NCBI GenBank assembly: GCA_021234155.1
Contig: JAJEKV010000554.1
Location: forward strand, 64,001-128,000
Origin: Isoetes taiwanensis
Taxonomy: Eukaryota; Streptophyta; Lycopodiopsida; Isoetales; Isoetaceae
DNA: 64,000 bases
Direction of reading: 5' to 3'
The notes under the pieces were generated by a model. The model saw only the letters and a list, made by a program, of their open reading frames with translations. It did not search any database and was not told the DNA's origin. Position 1 is the stretch's first letter. Each line of letters opens with the position of its first letter. The position numbers and the translations under genes were made by a program. Shown here in pieces: positions 11,062 through 23,299 of this stretch.

Positions 11062-12169
11062 GTGGAAAAAATTATAATTGCATGTCATGATGCGCCCGAA
11101 GGCGGCCACTTTGCAGCAAATACAACAGTGCAGAAGATTTTACAAGTAGGTTATTGGTGGCATTCCATGCATAAGGATGTTGATTATGTCAAAAACTGTG
11201 ATCCTTACCAACGTCTTGGAAGACCCACAAGAAAGGATACGATGTTCTTGCATCCTATTGTTCCTGTATTGCCATTTGAAAAGTGGGGCATGGACTTTAT
11301 GGGACCTATCAACCCACCTGCTAAGCAGACCTGAGACAGGTACATTCTTGTTAGTACTGCTTATGTTACAAAGTGAGTGGAAGCAAAACCTCTTAGAGAG
11401 GATAATGCTAGTACTGTTGCATCATTCTTCGATTCGGTTGTCCTATTGAATTGGTGAGCGACAGAGGTAAACACTTCCTTAATCAAGTCATAGCAGCCTT
11501 AACAGAGTTATACAATGTGAAGCATCGAAAGACCACGCCATATCATCCACGGGCAAATGGGCAGGTGGAAACAACGAACAGAACCTTATGCAATATTATC
11601 GCAAAAATTTGCAGTGCAAGTAGAAGTGATTGGGATAAGCGTCTTCTTGATGCTTTATGGGCGTACCGGATTGCCTACAAGGTGGCAACCAGAGCTACTC
11701 CATTTCAGCTCGTTTATGGTCAAGACGCAGTAGCTCCAATTGAATTAGAGATTCTCTCATTGAGGGTAGCTGTTTAAAACAAGTGGGTTTGGGATGGCAG
11801 CATTAAATCACGCTTACAAGAGCTTGAAAAGTTAGTTGAGACTCGCCTCCATGTATTTAAAGCACGTGAGGTGTTGTAGCAACAAAGAAAGGCATGGTAT
11901 GATAGACATGTGAAAAAGAAAGAGTTCAATATTGGTAACACAGTTTTAATGTATGATAGCAAACATTGAAAGCGGCTCGGAAAGCTCAGAATGCGTTGGA
12001 TAGGCCCATATATTGTAAGAGAAGTTTTCACAAATGGCTCTGTAACATTGACAAATTTGCAAGGGCAAGAGTTGCCTATGCGAGTCAATGGAGCACGCTT
12101 AAAGCTATATTTGTAGCAAGAGAAAGACCGACCTATCTTATGTACAAGCAAGAACACGCCCCAGTGTGA
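11062..12169 (+). pseudogene. Ty3/gypsy integrase, broken
   Basis: The zinc-binding part shows CHDAPEGGHFAANTTVQKI and then DYVKNCDPYQRLGRP, in which the second cysteine of the usual CxxC is replaced by Y. The catalytic core shows FEKWGMDFMGP, VSDRGKHFLN and YHPRANGQVETTNRT, which hold the two D and the E of the triad. A stop at 11332-11334 and a frame change near 11450 separate them. The C-terminal part fades out by 12169. Confidence 0.85.
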
Positions 12170-12198
12170 TGCATAGTGTTCTTAGGGATGAAGACAAT

Positions 12199-12210
12199 TG
12201 GGGAGGGTAA
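12199..12210 (+). other. polypurine tract of the gypsy element
   Basis: TTGGGGAGGGTAA runs up to the LTR start TGTAATGGGAATTTGG, so the right-hand LTR is the true 3' LTR of this pol region. Confidence 0.75.
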
Positions 12211-13858
12211 TGTAATGGGAATTTGGTAGCTGAAATGATGGCTATTTGCATTTTTTTTTGAAAATTCTAACCGTTTTCTTATATATTTTCAGATAATTTA
12301 TATATTTTTAAGGAAAGTTATATATATATTTTTTTTGTGTGAAGACCCTGATGTGAAGCAGAGGCAACTTTATAGTGGCTATTATGTTTGAAGTAAGAAG
12401 ACCCTGATCATGAAGCAATGGCAACTGAGGCTTAAAGGGACGCCAACGACAGCTATGGGATTATGCAATGGAGCTGTATGAAGAAGCGCAAGATAAGAAA
12501 ATCAAATTGCAGTTGCACTCGAAGGTCTTGGAATGTATTAGTGGCAGTATTATGGTGGAGGTTTTCCTCGAAAACCCCTATGTGGGCGAGGTTTTTAGTC
12601 CTAGCCATAATACCATTACTATGCATTTCCGAGTTATACTATTGAGATATGTTAGGTATAGCAGATGGTTGATGAGATACCATGGCACTAAAGTTGAGCG
12701 AATTAAAGACTAGGTATTCAATTTACAAACTAGAGGTGCGAAATTGGATGCAGTGGTTTGGAAAGATATGACATGGTTATGAAGCAAGCAAACAGGGATC
12801 AGAAATGAAAGATTACGAAAAGAGTATATTAAGCAAAAGTTACTGAGGTGCATGAAAGATGATGACGAGGAAGGCATTCCACAGAAGAATTAGGTGATGT
12901 TACATGATTCTGACATGCATGAATAACGGGCAACAAATACAAACAAGGGGAGAAGCACGGGCAGTACAATTAAGGTTGCATGTTTCTAGCTAGGGAATGC
13001 AAGTCATGGAATATGAAAGAGAAATTAAATATGTATATTTGGAAGAAGAAGTGATGACTTGGAGCTGATGTGGGTGAATGGTGGAACGTAGCAATTAAGA
13101 AAAATGGAGATAGGAGTGGGCCAGTTGATTGGGACAGTTGGACTGCGATTATTATGAAGGGGAGACATCTGGCCATGGCAGAAGGGGACCAGAAGCAAAA
13201 AGTAAATTCATTTTTGGATATATCAGCTTATGGGCCAAGAAATACAACAATATGAAGCATTCTTATGGCAAATGTTCATGTATATCAGACCTGGATCTAA
13301 ATTCGGCATGTGGATCATCATTAGCAGCCATAAATCAGCATATAGAGCAGTATAAATTTGTCCTTGTCTTCAACAACAAGGGGAAGCATGTATAATAGCA
13401 GCAAAATCGTGATTTAAGGGACAACACAATCTGAAATGATCAAGTAGGTATTTGTAATTGTTATTTTTCTGGAATTCCATTAAATTCTTGTTCCTTATTA
13501 TTATGAAGTATGGACCAGTTGCTTTATCATTGTCTTATTGTTGATCGTTGAATCATGCCTTGTTATATTGTTGTTATTTTGAAGACTCAACGATGTCAAG
13601 TTTATAAAAGACAAGCTGAATTATGAATTGTGATGCTCAAGTGTGATGGTTTTTAAGGTTGCAATTCCACTTACAAGCATTGTCAATTTGAAGTTTTAGC
13701 ATGTTGAAAGTTGTATCATTTCTGAATTCTCTTATTGTGAACGGAGTTATTATGGATTATGTTATCTTCCTGTTGGTTAATGCCCTGGTTGTTTTACACT
13801 CATGCATCACTGTGGAGCCCGGGGTTAGTTGCTCTTAGATTTCGTTGGATTCACGACA
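12211..13858 (+). mobile_element. 3' LTR of the gypsy element
   Basis: It is 1648 bp, begins TGTAATGGGAATTTGG after a polypurine tract and ends GGATTCACGACA, giving the canonical TG...CA ends. Its inverted counterpart is 5538-8402. An AT-rich stretch near 12280-12330 may hold the promoter. No gene is present; ORFs at 12463-12713 and 13070-13395 are chance frames, since both copies of the LTR break them differently. Confidence 0.85.
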
Positions 13859-13861
13859 TAT

Positions 13862-14335
13862 TTTGGTTAGCGATGCAGAGTGGAAATCTAACATTATCGA
13901 TGTTGACGATACTTCTGTTGTTGTGGCAGAAATTGGGAACAAAGAAGATGCTGATTTCTACTTGCTAAAATGTACACTACTACACATGTAGTAGATAAAG
14001 CATTTGAGTAGGATTTTGCCAGAAGGGAAGTCGTCGTTACATGTACTTGGTATAGATGTGTTGCCAATGGAATATTTGAGCTGTTACGAAACAAACCAAA
14101 AGCTAATGTTTATGGTCACATGGTAAGCCTAATAGGTCTACTATAACGATTGAAGTTGCTGCAATTCCCGGAGGCAGTGGTCAAGATGAGGAAGAAGATA
14201 TTGTAACAGGGCCATCTAATAGAACTTCCAAGAAGTCAAAGAGTTTATCTACATGAATTTCAATTCATCACACAACAATAGATATGCCTTTGGTTGAAAT
14301 GGATGCCTCATATAGCTATCCCAAAGTTAAAATGC
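13862..14335 (+). pseudogene. unrecognised decayed coding sequence
   Basis: Plus-strand frames give AEWKSNIIDVDDTSVVVAEI and NKEDADFYLLKC (13876-13968), then VVDKAFE and VVVTCTWYRCVANGIFELLR with PKANVYGHMV (13990-14123), then a frame rich in D, E, S and K ending in a stop at 14253-14255. The pieces read as one protein with frame changes and a stop, starting directly at the LTR border. No family is recognised with confidence. It may be a transposon ORF cut by the gypsy insertion. Confidence 0.4.
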
Positions 14336-14513
14336 AAGAACAATGAACTTTTCCAAAGTGCTTAACTTTGTACTGTTGAATGACAAGTGCTTTAGTTGTT
14401 CAGTTAAATGTTTTAAAAAGTAAGTCCCTATTTTTCTTTAGAATGAAAAATCAAGACCTTGAGGCAATGTGCTCCGAATCTATTAAAATTGTATTATTTG
14501 AACACTTGGTAAT

Positions 14514-16072
14514 TGTGACATCCCCTACTCGTATACGGTGCACTCGCAGTAGACAAAGCAGGAGTTCATCCCCATACCAGCTCCATCTTCGTCTGGGCCC
14601 TCCACATATCACTGTGACCGTACTGGGTCCCCAGTGGGAAGAGTGAAGGGGTCATTTTACCCCGTCTCCCTCAGGGCCTACCTAGCTGCGGAAGCGTAAA
14701 CATACATGTCAGTAAACAATATCATCACATATCCACCTCGAAGGGGGGTCCATCAACATCTGCATAGATAAAGATCAAACAATACATATGGGAATCCTAC
14801 CCAAGGCTCGGACTTCGAAGGGATGGTGACGGCTTGGGTCTCGAGTTCATTGAGGCGAGAATTCATGGCAATGGATTTGGGCGGGCATAAGGGCTATGGC
14901 ATAGGGTTGTCCCTCCATCCGCCCTCCTGTGCACACTTTGCAGTAAATTTTGAAAAAGTGTTGGGACGGCCCTTCCCATGGGATGCATAGCCAAAGGGGC
15001 TATTCACGGGTTGCATCTCCCGGTTCAGATGGGGCGGTAGGGATCACTCCCCTCGAGAGATCTACATCTTGACTCAAAGGTGACTAGAGACCCACTTTGC
15101 CCTTATTCGGTGAACCCATGGAAAGTGAACACACCACTCCATCGGGTGTGAGCCCATGCCTTGCCCGCTTTCGGTGGCAAGCCATTAGACCTAGTCTACA
15201 ATGATCCCCCGGTAGGCCTTACACACCGGAGGATCGTTCAAGAGTCCAACACGAATCTCCTTCTAAGCCGGGTCTGGCCCCTTCACCCACAACCGAGGTG
15301 TGGCTCTTGGCCACAGTAGAATCTACGGTGTGCTATAGAGGCTAACTAGGAGCATCAACTACTAGGCTTGAGAGGTCTCTACCCCCTTCCCAATACAAGG
15401 AGTTCAGAGATACATCATCCATATACATCATCGAGGAAGAACTAAAAGAACTAGATCTAATCTATATCATAGAGGTTAGGTTCTTTAGTTAGAGTCACAG
15501 TATCACGGAGATCTAAGTGGTGCTATGGGCAATTTAATAGGCTGAACCTCTTGATACAATGGCGGAAGGCGGTTTAGGCTATTAAATTGACTAAATACCT
15601 GATCCTTGGCAACAGCTCCTCACGCTCGAAGTTAACCATCTATTTGGCTGCTTGAATCGAGGAAAACTAATGGTGCAATTAATTTCGGGGCCAGTGCGGA
15701 GGCGGTTTTGACTCTGGAGCGGCCAAAGCGAGCTCTAGAACCCTATGGGCCGAAAATGGCAAGTTAGGGTTTCCTCCTACCTAAATAGACAAGGGTTAGG
15801 GCTAGGGTTTCCAATTATCCCTTTAGGCATGTGGGATAATTGGGAATGGCTACTGCCTTTAATGGCTAGGTGGCATAAATGTATCCACATGGAAAGGTGT
15901 GCACCTTAATAAAATGTGCACATTAATAAATGCACATACACATACCTTGCAAGTTGCCCCTCCTACGCCCCCGCTACACGTTGGTGTACATCGTCGATTG
16001 GGAGTGGTGTGTATGCATGTACGAGCAGGCAAGTATAGATCACGGGGCCAGGTATCTTTGTCCGAAACGTCA
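14514..16072 (-). mobile_element. 3' LTR of the minus-strand chromovirus
   Basis: About 1.56 kb. It matches 42577-44051 in the same orientation and, more distantly, the reverse complement of 25811-27462 and 35943-37571. The left edge is TGTGACATCCCC and the right edge is GAAACGTCA beside the polypurine tract. The ORFs at 15859-16157 are chance frames. Confidence 0.85.
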
Positions 16073-16083
16073 TTCTCCCCTTG
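16073..16083 (-). other. polypurine tract of the minus-strand chromovirus
   Basis: Minus strand reads CAAGGGGAGAA directly before the LTR start TGACGTTTCGG; the sister element has AAGGGGGGAGAA at the same place. Confidence 0.75.
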
Positions 16084-16849
16084 AAATGATGTTGTCCGTG
16101 AAGTATCATGGGTCTTCCACCTTGGAATCTTCCTAACCTGCAATCAACCTGATGCATACAATATACTACTATAATACTTACACATTTATTAAGATTACCT
16201 TAAGGTAATATTTTTAAATCATTATTACGCCATTATCTTATGAATTAACTTATCAATTTGTAACATCCTTAAACAAGTTACTCAATAATTTACTTATTAC
16301 GACGCTTTAGTTTATCAAAATTTTAATATTTCATATATATAATTAACGTTCGAGGTACTCTTCATTCCTTGCAACACATTCCGACAAAAATTGTGTTGCA
16401 AGTCTTCATAGCTTCGACCTCCTTGCCCTCTCGGGCGCTCTATTGGCTGCTTGAGGTGACGACACACACGTTAGTACCATTTTAATTATTAATAAAAAAT
16501 TTGGTTATATGGTGACCACCCCACCTATCTACATGAATGCATGGCTAATCTCCTGGCGTAGGAAGATGATGTTTCTTCCATTGTGGCCATGGAGACAGCG
16601 CCCTATCATGCCTATATGCCGCTCGTGCCTACACCTTTAGTTGCCAACGTGGAGGATCACGGTCCTTCCGTATATGGGGCGTGAATGATGATTCCTCCTA
16701 TCAATGCATATATGGGGCTAGAGGTGCCTTTCCTATCAATGCATTCCTCAATGACCTCCTTTCTTCGAGGTCGTCTACTTAGATGGGACGGTATAGACTT
16801 TCTAATCTACCTTCCACTCGTCCAAGCGGAAACGCGGCATGCCTACATT
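16084..16849. other. 3' untranslated part of the minus-strand chromovirus, no gene
   Basis: AT-rich from 16160 to 16340, otherwise featureless. It lies between the polypurine tract and the hAT insertion and holds no ORF of note. Confidence 0.6.
16842..16849. other. hAT target site duplication, left
   Basis: CCTACATT directly precedes the terminal CAGGG. The identical 8-mer follows the other end at 21670-21677. Confidence 0.9.
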
Positions 16850-17196
16850 CAGGGAAAAAATTAAGCATACTATGTTTTTTTCATAAAAAATGGTTTGGCT
16901 ATTTTTGAAAATCTTAGCATATTTTATGATCTACATTTGGCTAAAGTTATAGATATATTTACATTTATATTTGTTTGGAGTTGGCTAAACTTTAGATTTA
17001 ATTATTCCTTTAAATTTTTGTTTGGCTATTTTTCCTGAGTATAAAATACGAGCAATTTAAATAGTGTAGTGTTGTGTAGACATATTCTATGACAATTGCC
17101 AAACAATCAAGTAATATATGTAGTAAAGAAAAACTTTCAAATAAGCTTATAACATAGCTTATAATGATATTAACCATGTGCGTCAGAATTCTTTAA

Positions 17197-19915
17197 CTAA
17201 AAAGAACCTTGAATCGACCAACTAAAGTTCTCATGCTCATTTCCACAATGCTCATCCAAGCTATTATTGTCCACTATAGGTTCCTTCATCGAACTGGATG
17301 TTTCCTTGTGTAACATAGAAGATCCCCTGCGCTTGCATTCATTGTTCCATAATTCAAATGCCTTCTCATATGGAAAAGTCTCAATGGTGTGAGTAGTGCT
17401 ATATAGTCTCAAACTTGCATCAAGGTTATCATCAAGTCGGTTACGCAACTTATTTTTTATGAAGCTCGATTATTGCTAAAACAACGTTCATCTTCAACAC
17501 TTCCAAGTATCATACACAAACACAAGTTTGCGGTTTAAAAGTACTGAAATGGCCACCCTCAACACACTATTAGAATCCAATATTCTCCAAAGGCGTGTTC
17601 TTTGCACCAAACTCAGGGGATCCTCTAAATCTTGAGTTTGGCGGTACATACTCTTCCCAAACAATCTAGACTGCAACATCAATTGCTCCCAATCGAGAAG
17701 ACCTTGTATAGTTTCAGTACCAACCTTTCTTGGAATGCAAAAGTAATCCTTGATGGTAGTCATCTTACTTTGAAAGATTTTATACACACCTGCCATTGAG
17801 CCCTTCCAAACTTGCGGAAAAACAACACCTATAGCATCAAGCACATCATCTCGTGGAAACCTAGAACGAAGCTCATTGACGAGATTGCGTGATACCTACA
17901 AAGTAAGAAGCATCAAGTATGTTATATACACTTTTTTCCTTCACTAAATGTGTAACTTTCACATGCAAATAAAAAGTCAAATACATGCAAAATTGACATA
18001 GGGTTCAAAGAAGATTTACTTGTTTCATATGAAGTTTAACTGTCTCAATCAAGTCTTGAAATTCATAACTCTTCAATTCACACTTCCTGCGGTGGCTTCC
18101 TCTTCCCTTCCTTGACCTAAAATTCATGCGGAGAAATTGATCTTTGACACATATGCATAAATACCCCTCCTCATCATATTGCAGAAAGCTCTCATGTGAT
18201 CCAACTTGAACCAGTTTGTTCCAAGCAGCGAATTCCTCTTTATGTAGTTCAAAACATGACTTACCAGCCAAAGTATCCACATATAAATTTTCAATCTCAA
18301 CTTGCAAGGATTTTCTAGCTATTGTATACTCAGGTATAAAGATTTGTCTATCTTGTGAAATCTGTATCATATAGTTTAGCTTCCTCATCAAAGGTTGCAT
18401 AACAAAGAGTGTAAGCATAGTCTCACAATCCGTCATAAGTCCCATTAGCTCAAATGCCCTTTGTGCTGTATTTTCATCATCATCATTCAAATATAATTCA
18501 TTTGCCATACCAACCAATGATACATACTCCTCACAAAGGCGTTGCATAGGTAGGTGCAAAGAAATCCTTTAATAACTTATTCCCTTTAGTGATACCACTT
18601 GCAAAGTCCCGAAATATTGCCAACCTTTGAGGACTTTTAGAGAAAAAATTGTAAGCAGCATGAACTAAGAATTCAACCTTACCAACATTTTGCGAATCAG
18701 AAATTGTCTTGTATGCCAAGTTGGTCCTATGAGACATGCAATGAAGCACACTGATGTAAGGTGCTAAGTTTGTTTGTACTCTGACGCCCAATCCTGTCCT
18801 CTTTCCTTGCATTACAGAAGCTCCATCAGCTCCAAAACATATTAGTTTCTTGGCACACTCAAGAGGAGCCAAAAGAACAACATTAGATAAATGCTCGACA
18901 ATCACATTGAAGAGTGTCTCATGATAGCATCTACGAGAGCTTCTTAATACCTAAAAAGTGGGAGACACGTTCAAAGTTTACAACATTGTAAAGATGCATT
19001 GCAACCCATGAGGTATTATCAATTGCCGTGACTTCATCCATGGATAATGAAAGAAAAGATGAATTTTGAACAATTAAGCAAAGCTCTAATCTCAATGCAT
19101 CACTCATGTGCTCCGCAAACTCCCACCCCTTAGGCTCACTCCAATGAGTTGAGAGGCATGAAGGTATTTTTTGAATGAGCAAATGACGCTCCATATGAGG
19201 ATAATCCCTCATGGGCTTTCCCCTGGATAGCAAATCAAAAACAACCCTAAGTTGCACCAATTTAGCCTCGAAGTTCAACTTATCAACTTTGGAAAACACC
19301 TTATATATAGGAAGTTTTGTTTTGTTTTTGTTGCACCTTCAACAATTGCGTTTCATAGGTCTTCAAATTCTTGAGATGCCTACTCTTCTCATCCCAAATA
19401 ATTTCCTCTTTGACTCCACCATCCTCACTACATACCACAGATCTTTTCTTGCCATGATGTTTCATAATGTTGTCATACTTACATTGTAAAAGCACGTCTC
19501 TTTTTTTTCGAAATGAACAAACTTTGCATCTTACCCAGTCCTCTCCATCTACAACATGTTTCTCAATGTGTGGAAATTCTGCTAACCATTCGGTCCTAAA
19601 CGAACGACCAATGACAAAGACACTTTTTCTTTTTTTGTTTGTTTTCAAGGACTTGCCACTAGGCTTACTAATAGGTGAGGCAAAAGATGAAGTGGCACTA
19701 TCTTTTGAGATGTTAACATGAGGACCTTCTTCCAAGTCGTCCTCACTACTAGACTCTTCTTCCTCATTACAATCATAAGAACAATCTTCCTCACTACTAG
19801 TATCACAGGGTGGCTCCAAATCAACCAAAGGAAGGTCAGTTTCTTTCCGTTTGCGTGTAAACTCTAGAATTTTTATTTGGCGAGAGATGTCCCCTGGAAA
19901 GTACGAAAGGTACAC
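17197..19915 (-). pseudogene. hAT transposase, frameshifted, at least one intron
   Basis: Reading leftwards: an acidic N-terminal part with a basic stretch, then a BED-like zinc finger (EWLAEFPHIEKHV, WVRCKVCSFRKK, YDNIMKHHGKK; 19440-19590). The catalytic core follows with FLSLSMDEVTAID (about 19030-19070) and CFGADGASVMQGKRTGLGV with VLHCMSHRTNLAYKT (18700-18850). The C-terminal dimerisation region reads SVEDERCFSNNRAS and NKLRNRLDDNLDASL (17395-17500). An intron from about 18022 to 17897 has GTAAAT and TTGTAG borders and joins two frames cleanly. Frameshifts near 19320, 18920, 18560 and 17455 disable the gene. The domain order is that of hAT transposases related to the ZBED group. Confidence 0.88.
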
Positions 19916-21669
19916 ATAAACAAAAAATTATGCACTACTAAAAGCAAGATCTAACATGAAATGCAATGAAACATACCTTGTTTTTTGTGGAGGAGCTTAG
20001 AGCCCTGGAGTCCTGTAGAGCAATATTAAGCTTACTTAAAAATTTCTAGTAAATAAAAGATTTATCAATCAGTTTTCAAGGTTATGTCTAGAGAAAATGA
20101 AACAACCAGCCCAAAGATATTCGACATTCGCTTATCAAACGGAAGTAGTTCTAACTTGATATAGATAACATTTCTTGGTGTACATTTCTTGGTGTACATA
20201 AGGCAAGCCAAAACTATCCAGCAAACAAAGAGTAGGTTTAAAATGAAATGGATCTTTCGGATTTGTGAAGGAAGGGCCGAACATCTCAATGCCATGTCGG
20301 GCGCCATCTCAATGCCATCTTAACCTTAGGACTTTATTTGGAGTAAGTTTTTTTCTTCTCTTTGGGCATTACTAAAAAATAAAACCACGTTTTGAAGGAT
20401 CCGGCCTAGAATATTGGCTTTGTAGCGGCCGATTTTTTTTTACTCGGTGACACATTCGATTCATGATTGCAATGAAGGGATGTTCTAGGGACACATTTTG
20501 GAAGGTTTTTTACATGCCCTTTCCATATAAGCTTTCGGCAAAACCATGGCAAAATTGCCCATTTCTCGATTCCTCTAATGTAAATGGGATAGACAAAAGT
20601 GCATCATTGGAAATAAACTAATAACAAAAGATTTGAAATGGTTGAGAAGGTTTTAAGGAGTCATGGGCGAGAACAATCGAAGGGCATATTTGAAGGTTCT
20701 TTGAAGGATTTAGTTCTTCTTTCCTTTTTACTAATGATCCAAATCTTTTAACGTAATCAGAAGGATGGACAAAGCGACTTGCAGAACCGTGGGAAGATAA
20801 CAAAAAAATCGTACTCGCGATTCTTTGCAGAAAACAAAAAACTTACTGATTAAATTGGGCATCTCTCTTGCCTCAATGATGAAAATTGGAAGAAGCTAGG
20901 CTTGAATTGCTGGCGATTAGAGTGCCGTTTTCTTCTCATCAAAAAGGGAAATCGATTATGACCCTGCAAGCATATTCATAAGATATGAATCTGCTAAATC
21001 AATCAATAAATCATAAGAGGAAGAAGGGGAAAAAAGGGGAAAACATCACAGAGCAAGCTGCCAGACAATGCAAAATATAAGAAAATATCAAAAAAAACAT
21101 ACCTTTGGATACTTGCAGCAAAGCTCTTTGGTTAAAATGGAGATTATGGGCTGAAGAAGTTGCCAAATGCAGTGGAAGAAAAACATCAAGGCCGATCCAT
21201 GGTTCCTTATTGCAGCATGAAGTTAATCGGCCCAGGCTTGGATGCATCCATTGCTAAGCATCGTTGTTTGCGTCCAAGAGTGGAGAAACCCTTCTTTTTC
21301 TTTCTTAGCCTACCTATCCATAAATGAAGAACTAAATTCTTGCAATAGAAAAGCAGGAATCGAATGTAGGCGCCAAAAGTTTCTATGATGGTAGGTGGCG
21401 AATCTTTTCAAATTTTATTGAAAACATATTTAGGGTTGGCTATTATTAAATAATAATCAAAAAAAGTTTAGCAACTAGAAGGCTATTCCCTTTTCTTTTA
21501 GAGAAAAAGGGGGAAACTCGTTTGGCAAATGTTGAGGAAAATTGGCATATTTGTATTTATGTAAGGCGATTTTTAAGAACCCCCTATTCATATAATTTCA
21601 CATAAAAAATATCCATACCCTTCAAAAAATCGCCATTTGGCTATATATAGCTTAGTTAATTTTTCCATG
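19916..21669 (-). other. 5' region of the hAT element, no confident exon
   Basis: A splice acceptor-like TTCCAG precedes GGGACATC near 19900, so a further 5' exon may lie here. No frame between 20065 and 21250 shows a domain. The right end holds subterminal TTTGGCTA motifs. Confidence 0.45.
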
Positions 21670-21677
21670 CCTACATT
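21670..21677. other. hAT target site duplication, right
   Basis: CCTACATT, identical to 16842-16849. Confidence 0.9.
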
Positions 21678-21796
21678 GACATTACACCCGCCCTAGAGAT
21701 CGTAGTGGTCTCTCATCATCGCCGATAACAACGATGCAACCCATACCTAGCATAGGTTGCATGCGTAGATTAATCTTAACTACACATAGAATTAAT

Positions 21797-22255
21797 CTAC
21801 ACAAATCGACATGCTCGGCGATTTTTCGTCGGAGATGACCTTGCCGTCCCATTGCTCCATAAACTGTGGGTACTTTGCTTTAATAAATCCTTCTTAAGTA
21901 CCCACGTCGCGTCTTCCACCGGCAAGTATTTCCACTTAACCAAGTATTGGAGAAATTCCGACCTCCTTGTTTTCTTGAAGGCTTTATCGAGAATCAATTT
22001 TGGAACTATTTCCAAATGCTCCTCCATCATTTCCAACAAACGTTGGAGTGTCCAAGATAAATGCGGATTTGGGGTATGCTTCTTCAATAAACTCACGTGG
22101 AAGACTTTATGAATCTTTAGGTGTCTTGGTAAGTCTAACTTGTAGGATTGATTACCTACTCTCTTGACTATTAGAAGGTCCACCCCACCTTGGAGCAAGC
22201 TTCTTACAATTTTCGATCGGAGACTTCGCACCGCTTCACTTTGATCTTGAGCCAC
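21797..22255 (-). pseudogene. chromovirus integrase C-terminus and chromodomain
   Basis: A 152-codon frame. The integrase C-terminal module reads YKLDLPRHLKIHKVFHVSLL. The chromodomain follows as EFLQYLVKWKYLPVEDATWV (about 21900-21960). This is the 3' end of the minus-strand element's pol and defines it as a chromovirus. It lies right beside the hAT insertion. Confidence 0.88.
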
Positions 22256-23200
22256 ACATTGTCACCAACTTGAACTCCGACGGTTCGATGTTTGTCTACG
22301 ATGCTCTTTTGTCGACTCCTTCTTTGCCGGGAAGATATCCTCGAACTTCTTCCACCAATTTCTTTCGATATCCACCAACATCCGCTGCGAAACCTATACT
22401 TTTGACATGGGATTGTGCCAAGTGCGGAGTTAGGCATTGGTAGCCGTAATTGATCATAAGCGCGACATTTGGGATGATTCTGCTTGGTGCTATTATAGGC
22501 AAACTCCACCAAGTGAATAAATTCTTCCCACATACCTTGCTTGTTCCGGACATAGTTTTAACATATCCTCCAAAATCCCTGGTCCTCCGGTTTTTGGCCA
22601 TCCATCAGGGGATGATAGGCGTGCTCATGGATAGCTTCGTCTAAATTGTCGCCAAAGAGGTCTTGCAAAAGGCACTCATGAAACCGGATCCACGGCTTGG
22701 GAGATAATCTCCCTTGGCATGCCATGAAGCCCTGAAGATTTCTTTGGTGAAGAGCCCGATGTATCCATAGCGATTAATGCGTAGTCTGCAAGGCACAAAA
22801 TGTGCCATCTTCGACAACTTATCGACCACTACCATCAAAAGCGTCCTTCCCTCTTCTTGTCCTTGGAAGCCCTGTTATGAAATCCATGCTGATCACCTCC
22901 CACTTAGCGTTTGGCACCGCTAATGGCTCCAATGCCCACAGAATTGAGCTACTGCGCGGCGTCTGCACGACATAGTGACATTCCTTGATGTGGCGCTACC
23001 TACTTCTTCATTCGGCCAATAGTAGCTGCTGCGCGACTTTGAAATATGTCTTCGCCAGATCGCGATGGCCAGCTATTGGGATCAATAGCGTGTCGTGGAG
23101 GATCAATTTCCTTACACTGATGATTAGGGCATGCACAACTTGTCTTTACATGGTATAACAGGTTGCCTTCCTTCTTATAATGTTTGAAGGCTTCGCTCAT
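22204..23200 (-). pseudogene. chromovirus integrase, zinc-binding and core parts, broken
   Basis: From right to left: GNLLYHVKTSCACPNHQCKE (near 23110-23165), a damaged zinc-binding part; MMVVVDKLSKMAHFVPCR (22785-22838), the catalytic core; and MWEEFIHLVEFAYNSTKQNH (22474-22533), the end of the core. Frames change between each. Confidence 0.85.
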
Positions 23201-23299
23201 ATCTGTTTCTAGCCTCCCTAGAGAGGCTTGCCCATTACTTCCTTGAAATCCACATCCGTTGGCAAGGACTCTTCAATCTTCTTACCAAAGTCCTTTGGA

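Larger units (their letters stand above)
16850..21669 (-). mobile_element. hAT-superfamily DNA transposon, transposase on the minus strand
   Basis: The ends are CAGGGAAAAAATTAA on the left and TTAATTTTTCCATG on the right, an imperfect terminal inverted repeat of about 15 bp. A perfect 8-bp duplication, CCTACATT, flanks the 4820-bp element; 8 bp is the hAT signature. Both subterminal regions carry several copies of TTTGGCTA or its complement, likely transposase sites. The element holds a transposase with BED-like zinc finger and hAT dimerisation domain, broken by frameshifts. The same ends occur on the MITE at 55237-55811. Confidence 0.9.

Noticed and set aside
5538-13858. DIRS-like element or DNA transposon with long inverted repeats
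   Set aside because: The interior encodes a DDE integrase with a polypurine tract and the arms have TG...CA ends, so they are LTRs of a gypsy element, one of them reversed.
16850-17038. A small separate MITE (CAGGGAAAAA ... TTTTTCCTG) at the left end of the hAT element
   Set aside because: No 8-bp duplication follows 17038; the internal TTTTTCCTG is better read as a subterminal motif.
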